Of a DNA stretch of 64,000 nucleotides, positions 63,900-64,000 are shown in pieces. The position numbers and the translations under genes were made by a program. Every line of letters starts with the position of its first letter. The stretch's first letter is position 1. The stretch lies in contig NZ_CAMLDD010000027.1 of assembly GCF_946478785.1 (NCBI RefSeq), forward strand, positions 6,833 to 70,832, written 5' to 3'. A model generated the notes under the pieces. The model saw only the letters and a program-made list of their open reading frames with translations, was not told the origin of the DNA and did no database searches. Source of the DNA: an uncultured Flavobacterium sp. Its GTDB lineage: Bacteria > Bacteroidota > Bacteroidia > Flavobacteriales > Flavobacteriaceae.

Positions 63900-64000
63900 C
63901 AGGGATTGAGAAAGCTAAATACAACCCTTATAAAAAAGGAAGCACTGGGACTAATAAAGCTAGTTTGTTCCCATAAAAGACAAAGCACAGGGATTGATTC
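63900..64000. repeat. Imperfect 43-45 bp tandem repeat reaching the window end
   Basis: Unit 1 (63900-63944) starts CAGGGATTGA, has AAAGCTA at position 12 and ends AAGCA. Unit 2 (63945-63987) starts CTGGGACTAA, has AAAGCTA at position 12 and ends AAGCA. Unit 3 starts at 63988 with CAGGGATTGA and is cut off. Within a unit the GGG at the start can pair with a CCC near position 26. It may be a repetitive RNA or a binding-site array; there is too little to tell. Confidence 0.55.

Noticed and set aside
63900..64000. CRISPR array
   Set aside because: The units differ at many positions, have no conserved 28-48 bp repeat with unique spacers, and no cas gene is in the window.

Overview
The window is about 64 kb of a low-GC genome that reads as Flavobacterium (Bacteroidota), probably close to F. 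johnsoniae. The support is gene content rather than any rRNA marker: a complete flexirubin-type pigment cluster headed by a tyrosine ammonia-lyase that closely resembles, from memory, the characterised F. johnsoniae enzyme; bacteroidetal promoters of the TTG-N(17-23)-TAnnTTTG type; many exported proteins ending their signal peptide at a Q; and the flavobacterial order rbfA / LolC-like permease / EnvC-like / DUF4292 / TPR / nucleotidyltransferase / dut / flippase.

Layout. 1-2541: end of galE and a sodium/sugar symporter with a strong terminator. 2550-14193: an accessory, AT-rich island with a LysM protein, a PAAR-like (DUF4280) protein carrying a C-terminal JAB/JAMM-like putative toxin domain, an exported small protein that may be its immunity partner, a 757-aa multi-domain protein, and then a visibly decaying second series: a 5'-truncated OmpA-type paralogue with two frameshifts, and two further paralogues broken by TAA codons. 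It looks like a delivery-associated effector island, probably of type VI or another contractile system, built by duplication and replacement. No secretion structural genes are present. 14275-17209: a divergent pair of small regulatory genes around palindromic operators, followed by umuC-umuD. 17428-18033: a small exported protein.

18051-52506 is the flexirubin/aryl-polyene plus dialkylresorcinol cluster. A halogenase lies divergently at its head. The + strand then runs for 33 kb: tyrosine ammonia-lyase, WG-repeat protein, FabG, KAS, ACP, acyltransferase, FAD oxidoreductase, DarA, DarB, two dehydratases, BtrH-like acyltransferase, ABC transporter, thioesterase, KAS, a Fic gene with an antisense VbhA-like small gene, KAS-like fragment, ACP, KAS, a CLF-like degenerate KAS, polysaccharide deacetylase, LolA-like carrier, lipoprotein, beta-barrel protein, a third dehydratase, GT2-DUF2062, a 1226-aa MMPL-acyltransferase fusion, a second FAD oxidoreductase, a C45-type Ntn lipoprotein and an adenylate-forming ligase. 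The inferred pathway is tyrosine to 4-coumarate, activation by the ligase, loading on ACP, iterative extension by KAS/KR/DH to an aryl polyene, DarA/DarB synthesis of the dialkylresorcinol, ester linkage by one of several candidate acyltransferases, and movement to the outer membrane by the MMPL, ABC and LolA-like components.

52520-63577: dusB on + and then a housekeeping block on - (MATE pump; rbfA with a LolC/E-type permease; EnvC-like activator, DUF4292 lipoprotein, TPR protein, sugar nucleotidyltransferase, dUTPase, O-antigen-type flippase). The last 100 bases hold imperfect 43-45 bp tandem units that run off the end. The most interesting items are the PAAR-JAB gene and its partner, the decayed duplicate island, the Fic/antisense VbhA-like pair embedded in the pigment operon, and the several competing candidates for the unassigned ester-forming and export steps of flexirubin biosynthesis.
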